Shown: positions 5,351-7,159 of the stretch, one piece after another | How the letters are laid out: each line of letters opens with the position of its first letter | How positions within the stretch are numbered: position 1 is the first letter of the stretch | Source: Candidatus Eiseniibacteriota bacterium | GTDB taxonomy: Bacteria; Eisenbacteria; RBG-16-71-46; SZUA-252 | DNA length: 7,159 bases | NCBI GenBank assembly: GCA_016880395.1 | Contig: JAEHDN010000199.1 | Span: 1 to 7,159 of the forward strand | Reading direction: 5' to 3' | Position numbers and translations under genes: made by a program | Notes under the pieces: model-generated | Told to the model about the DNA's origin: nothing | Database searches by the model: none | The model's input: only the letters and a program-made list of their open reading frames with translations

Positions 5351-5979
5351 GCCCGGTCGAGACCTGGATCGCGGCGTTCCTGACCCTCTGCGTCTTCTCC
5401 TTCCTCTACCGCGACAATCCGTTCTACCGGTTCGCCGAGCACCTCTTCGTCGGCTCGGCGGCGGGCTATCTCCTCGCGGTGCAGTACCAGAACGTGATCC
5501 TCCCGAACGTGGTGCTCCCGATCACGACCGGGAAGCCGACGCCCCAGACCATCGTGCTGACGCTGATTCCACTCATGCTGGGGCTCCTGATGGTGGCGCG
5601 CGTGTCGCCGCGGTTCACGGGGCCGGCGCGATGGGCGATCGCGTTCTACGTGGGGATCTACTCGGGGATCGCGGTGCCTGGCTACATGCAGGCGCAGATC
5701 TACGCGCAGCTGAGCGACGCGGTGAAGCCCTTCGCGCCGGGATGGGGCGCCGTCAACTCGGCGCTCGTCCTGATCGGGCTCCTCACCGTGCTCGCCTACT
5801 TCTTCTTCTCCGCGCCGCACCAGGGGCTCCACGGCGTGAGCGCCCGCGTCGGGATCTGGTTCCTGATGGTCGCGTTCGGCGCGTCCTTCGGCTACACGGT
5901 GATGGCCCGCGTGTCGCTCCTGATCTCGCGGGTGCAGTTCCTCCTGCGCGACTGGCTCCACCTCATCCCGATGAGCTGA
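5347..5979 (+). CDS. Second six-helix membrane protein of the DUF6754 cluster
   Basis: The 210-residue protein has six likely helices (about 5-21, 31-50, 67-86, 96-115, 134-156, 167-197). A notable motif is YRDNPFYRFAEHLFVGSAAG (21-40), at the junction of helices 1 and 2, which I associate with hypothetical proteins found next to DUF6754 genes; this is from memory. SAPHQGLHG (155-163) forms a short loop with two histidines. The ATG at 5347 overlaps the previous stop as ATGA, with a GGAG (5332-5335) 11 bases upstream, so translation is likely coupled. The last 17 bases overlap the end of the convergent regulator gene. The function is unknown. It is similar in size and topology to the gene at 3885, making two soluble-plus-polytopic pairs. 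Confidence 0.78.
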   Translation: MSPVETWIAAFLTLCVFSFLYRDNPFYRFAEHLFVGSAAGYLLAVQYQNVILPNVVLPITTGKPTPQTIVLTLIPLMLGLLMVARVSPRFTGPARWAIAFYVGIYSGIAVPGYMQAQIYAQLSDAVKPFAPGWGAVNSALVLIGLLTVLAYFFFSAPHQGLHGVSARVGIWFLMVAFGASFGYTVMARVSLLISRVQFLLRDWLHLIPMS

Positions 5980-7159
5980 CCGGCGCCACGACGAGCGCCT
6001 GGAGCGCCTCGTCGAGCGCCTGCGCGTAGGGGATCGCGAGCCCTTCCCCCCACGCCTCCCCGAACGCCTTGCCGCCGAGCTCCCGCTGCACCTCGACCAG
6101 GAAGGCGTCCAGATGCTCCTTCTCCTTCGGCGAGCGGGGGGACGCGATGTCCGTGCGGAGCGCGTCCGCTGCGCCGCAGAGCCGTACCGCCCGGAGCGGG
6201 TCCCCGAGCTTGGCCAGGAGCAGCGCGGATCGCTCGAGCGCGTAGGCCGCGGGGTGCGGCTCGCCCAGCTCGCGGATGACCTCGATCCCCTCGACGAGGA
6301 GCGTCCGCGCGTCCACGTCCCGCCCGAGCGCGAGCGACAGCTCGGCCAGCGAAGAGAGCCGGAGCGCGAGCGCGCCGACATCCCCCACCTCGCGGAAGAT
6401 CTCGATTCCCTGGCGCGAGAGCTCGTACCCCTGCTCACGGTCGCCGGCGAAGATCGCGAGCCGTCCCAGGTTGCTCAGCATGAGCCCCTCGCCGCGCCGA
6501 TGGCCGGCCCGGCGGAATCGACCGAGCGCATCCTCGTAGAACGAACGGGCATCCTCCAGCCCGCCCTGGCCCATCCGGAGATTCCCCAATCCACCGAGCG
6601 CGATCGCGATCCCCGCCTCGTCCTCGAGCGAGCGGTAGATCGCGAGCGCCTCCTCGTAGGAGACGAAGCCCGCCGCGAAGTCGTTCTGGTGGAACGCGAG
6701 CGCGCCCGCTCCGAGGAGCGCCTCCGCGCGCTCGCGCGTCGGGGCGTGGGCGCCAGGCAGGTTGAGCTCGGTCGCGAGCACCGAGCGGCCCAGCTCGAAG
6801 TGACCGTGTCCGAACCAGAAGCGCCAGAGCGACCCCACCATGCGCAGCGCCAGGATCTCTCCCCCCTCGATCTGCCGGCAGCACCAGAGGGCCGAGAGGA
6901 AGTTCTCGTGCTCCGCCTCGAGCCGGTCGAGCCAGGCCCCCTGCTCCGGCCCGATGAGACCCGACATCGCGCGCCGGGAGAGGTCAACGAAGTGATCGAG
7001 GTGCCGGAGCCGGGCGGCGCGCTCCTCGCCGGCCGCGCGCAGGCGCTCGAGTGCGTACTGCCGCACGGTGTCGAGCATGCGGAAGCGGAGCCGCTCGCCT
7101 CGGCCCGGCTCGGCCAGCACGAGCGACTTGTCGACCAGCCGGGAGAGGAGGTCCAGGAC
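5963..7159 (-). CDS. COG3903-type ATPase transcriptional regulator, TPR C-terminal part, 5' end off window
   Basis: The frame is open to the window edge, so the N-terminus is missing; 398 residues are visible. It begins in the winged-helix end of an NB-ARC/AAA-type ATPase: LSRLVDKSLVLAEPG followed by RFRMLDTVRQYALERL, the typical boundary in LuxR/AfsR-like and COG3903 predicted ATPases. Next come a helical HFVDLSRRA...LDRLEAEHENFLSAL segment and several TPR-like repeats (EALAIYRSLEDEAGIAIALG, DARSFYEDALGRFRRAG and similar). The C-terminus, LCGAADALRTDI followed by GGKAFGEAWGEGLAI, is a signature end of this family. Such proteins couple ATP binding to transcription control or signalling, with the effector domain (DNA-binding, kinase or cyclase) N-terminal. 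That domain lies outside the window. A GTG at 7120 lies in frame but is internal to conserved sequence and should not be taken as the start. The stop lies inside the convergent membrane protein gene. Confidence 0.85.
   Translation of the reverse strand, partial: VLDLLSRLVDKSLVLAEPGRGERLRFRMLDTVRQYALERLRAAGEERAARLRHLDHFVDLSRRAMSGLIGPEQGAWLDRLEAEHENFLSALWCCRQIEGGEILALRMVGSLWRFWFGHGHFELGRSVLATELNLPGAHAPTRERAEALLGAGALAFHQNDFAAGFVSYEEALAIYRSLEDEAGIAIALGGLGNLRMGQGGLEDARSFYEDALGRFRRAGHRRGEGLMLSNLGRLAIFAGDREQGYELSRQGIEIFREVGDVGALALRLSSLAELSLALGRDVDARTLLVEGIEVIRELGEPHPAAYALERSALLLAKLGDPLRAVRLCGAADALRTDIASPRSPKEKEHLDAFLVEVQRELGGKAFGEAWGEGLAIPYAQALDEALQALVVAPVSSSG

Noticed and set aside
5131..6438. 435-codon minus-strand frame across the end of the module and the regulator
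   Set aside because: It overlaps three supported genes in another frame and is Ser/Arg-rich, a typical antisense product at this GC content.
1..7159. CRISPR arrays, tRNA or rRNA genes, insertion sequences, attachment sites
   Set aside because: No spaced direct repeats, no tRNA-like cloverleaf or T-loop consensus, no rRNA signature and no transposase or terminal inverted repeats were seen on reading both strands.

Overview
The window is about 7.2 kb of very GC-rich DNA, with G or C at most third codon positions and long spurious open frames on both strands. No rRNA, tRNA, phage or transposon marker is present, so taxonomy can only be inferred. The MSKAF-type GreB start, the TMTC-like TPR membrane protein, the DUF6754 gene cluster and the COG3903-type ATPase regulator together suggest an uncultured, environmental, high-GC bacterium, for example Candidatus Eisenbacteria or a myxobacterial or other delta-like lineage. 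This is a guess.

Left end (1-1054). A divergent promoter region (about 19-84) separates the first four codons of an off-window minus-strand gene from the 5' end of greB. greB keeps only its first 61 codons and stops abruptly at about position 267, just before the acidic loop of the coiled coil. Sequence of a minus-strand six-helix membrane protein gene (start 1054) begins there. That gene runs through the same junction, so both genes are damaged or chimeric at one point. This is either a real deletion or rearrangement, or an assembly join.

Middle (1117-3006). Divergent from the membrane protein gene, after 62 bp, is a 629-residue TMTC-like protein. It has a polytopic GT-C-like N-terminal half and about six TPRs at the C-terminus.

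Module (3081-5979). Four co-directional, tightly packed genes follow: a DUF6754 protein with a TM, soluble domain, TM layout; a six-helix membrane protein; a second TM, soluble domain, TM protein; and a second six-helix membrane protein. Spacings are 9 nt, an ATGA overlap and another ATGA overlap. The pattern of soluble-domain partner plus polytopic partner, repeated twice, suggests one membrane complex of unknown function. It is the best candidate here for an undescribed system.

Right end (5963-7159). A minus-strand gene runs in from beyond the window and ends inside the last gene of the module, in a 17-bp tail-to-tail overlap. It encodes the TPR-rich C-terminal part of a COG3903-type (LuxR/AfsR-like) ATPase regulator. 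Its ATPase and any effector domain lie outside the window.

Genes cover nearly everything. The only untranslated stretches are about 13-84, 1055-1116, 3007-3080 and 3876-3884.
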